Shown here: in pieces, positions 13,297 through 13,335 of the stretch
Numbering within the stretch: the stretch's first letter is position 1
How the letters are laid out: each line of letters opens with the position of its first letter
NCBI GenBank assembly: GCA_031266495.1
Contig: JAISAX010000366.1
Span: forward strand, 1 to 13,335
Origin: Opitutaceae bacterium
GTDB lineage: Bacteria > Verrucomicrobiota > Verrucomicrobiae > Opitutales > Opitutaceae
Length of the DNA stretch: 13,335 nt
Direction of reading: 5' to 3'
Made by a program: the position numbers and the translations under genes
Notes under the pieces: model-generated
What the model was told of the DNA's origin: nothing
The model's database searches: none
What the model saw: only the letters and a program-made list of their open reading frames with translations

Positions 13297-13335
<39 letters not shown>

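Overview
The window looks like a piece of a high-GC Verrucomicrobia chromosome, most likely from Opitutaceae or a close relative. This rests on family content rather than any marker gene: two exosortase-type (PEP-CTERM) secreted proteins, one carrying an autotransporter-associated beta-strand repeat; a pseudopilin-like protein; a LacI-family regulator of the type common beside glycan-degrading genes in this phylum; a GH10 xylanase; a heparinase II/III-type lyase; and leaders with little or no Shine-Dalgarno sequence. No rRNA, tRNA, CRISPR array or transposase gene is visible.

Layout. (1) 114-935 (+) encodes a small PEP-CTERM-like secreted protein. It converges on a rhomboid protease (1791-1093, -), with a cluster of palindromic REP-like hairpins between them. 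(2) A GH10 endoxylanase (3297-1957, -) diverges from a LacI-type regulator (3519-4622, +). Their shared intergenic region holds a tetranucleotide repeat against the xylanase start codon, an operator-like palindrome, and a second copy of the REP-like repeat. (3) Downstream of lacI, in the same direction and with gaps of 25-73 bp, are a D-2-hydroxyacid dehydrogenase-like protein (4679-5749), a PEP-CTERM beta-strand-repeat protein (5823-7181), a pseudopilin-like protein (7207-7863) and a secreted heparinase II/III-family polysaccharide lyase (7918-10203). (4) A 184-bp convergent spacer with a strong inverted repeat separates these from a minus-strand pair: a catalytically degenerate HtrA-like protein with two PDZ domains (13231-11807) and an AsmA/YdbH-like protein (11791-10388). 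The window ends in 39 G.

Working model (inference). Region 2-3 is a locally regulated glycan-utilisation locus: a secreted lyase and a xylanase attack acidic hemicellulose or a similar polymer, envelope proteins may hold or display the machinery, and the dehydrogenase-like protein acts on a 2-hydroxyacid or keto sugar acid. The LacI protein probably binds an operator found twice within a 35-bp conserved block: once in front of the xylanase, and once overlapping the lacI stop codon in front of the dehydrogenase.

The most unusual features are: (a) homopolymeric C tracts in the leaders of several plus-strand genes, and C9 tracts inside two reading frames, which suggest slippage-based variation; (b) the (CCAA)n repeat directly upstream of the xylanase start; (c) the duplicated operator block; (d) a pseudo-HtrA paired with a YdbH-like protein; and (e) loss of the catalytic Glu in the dehydrogenase.
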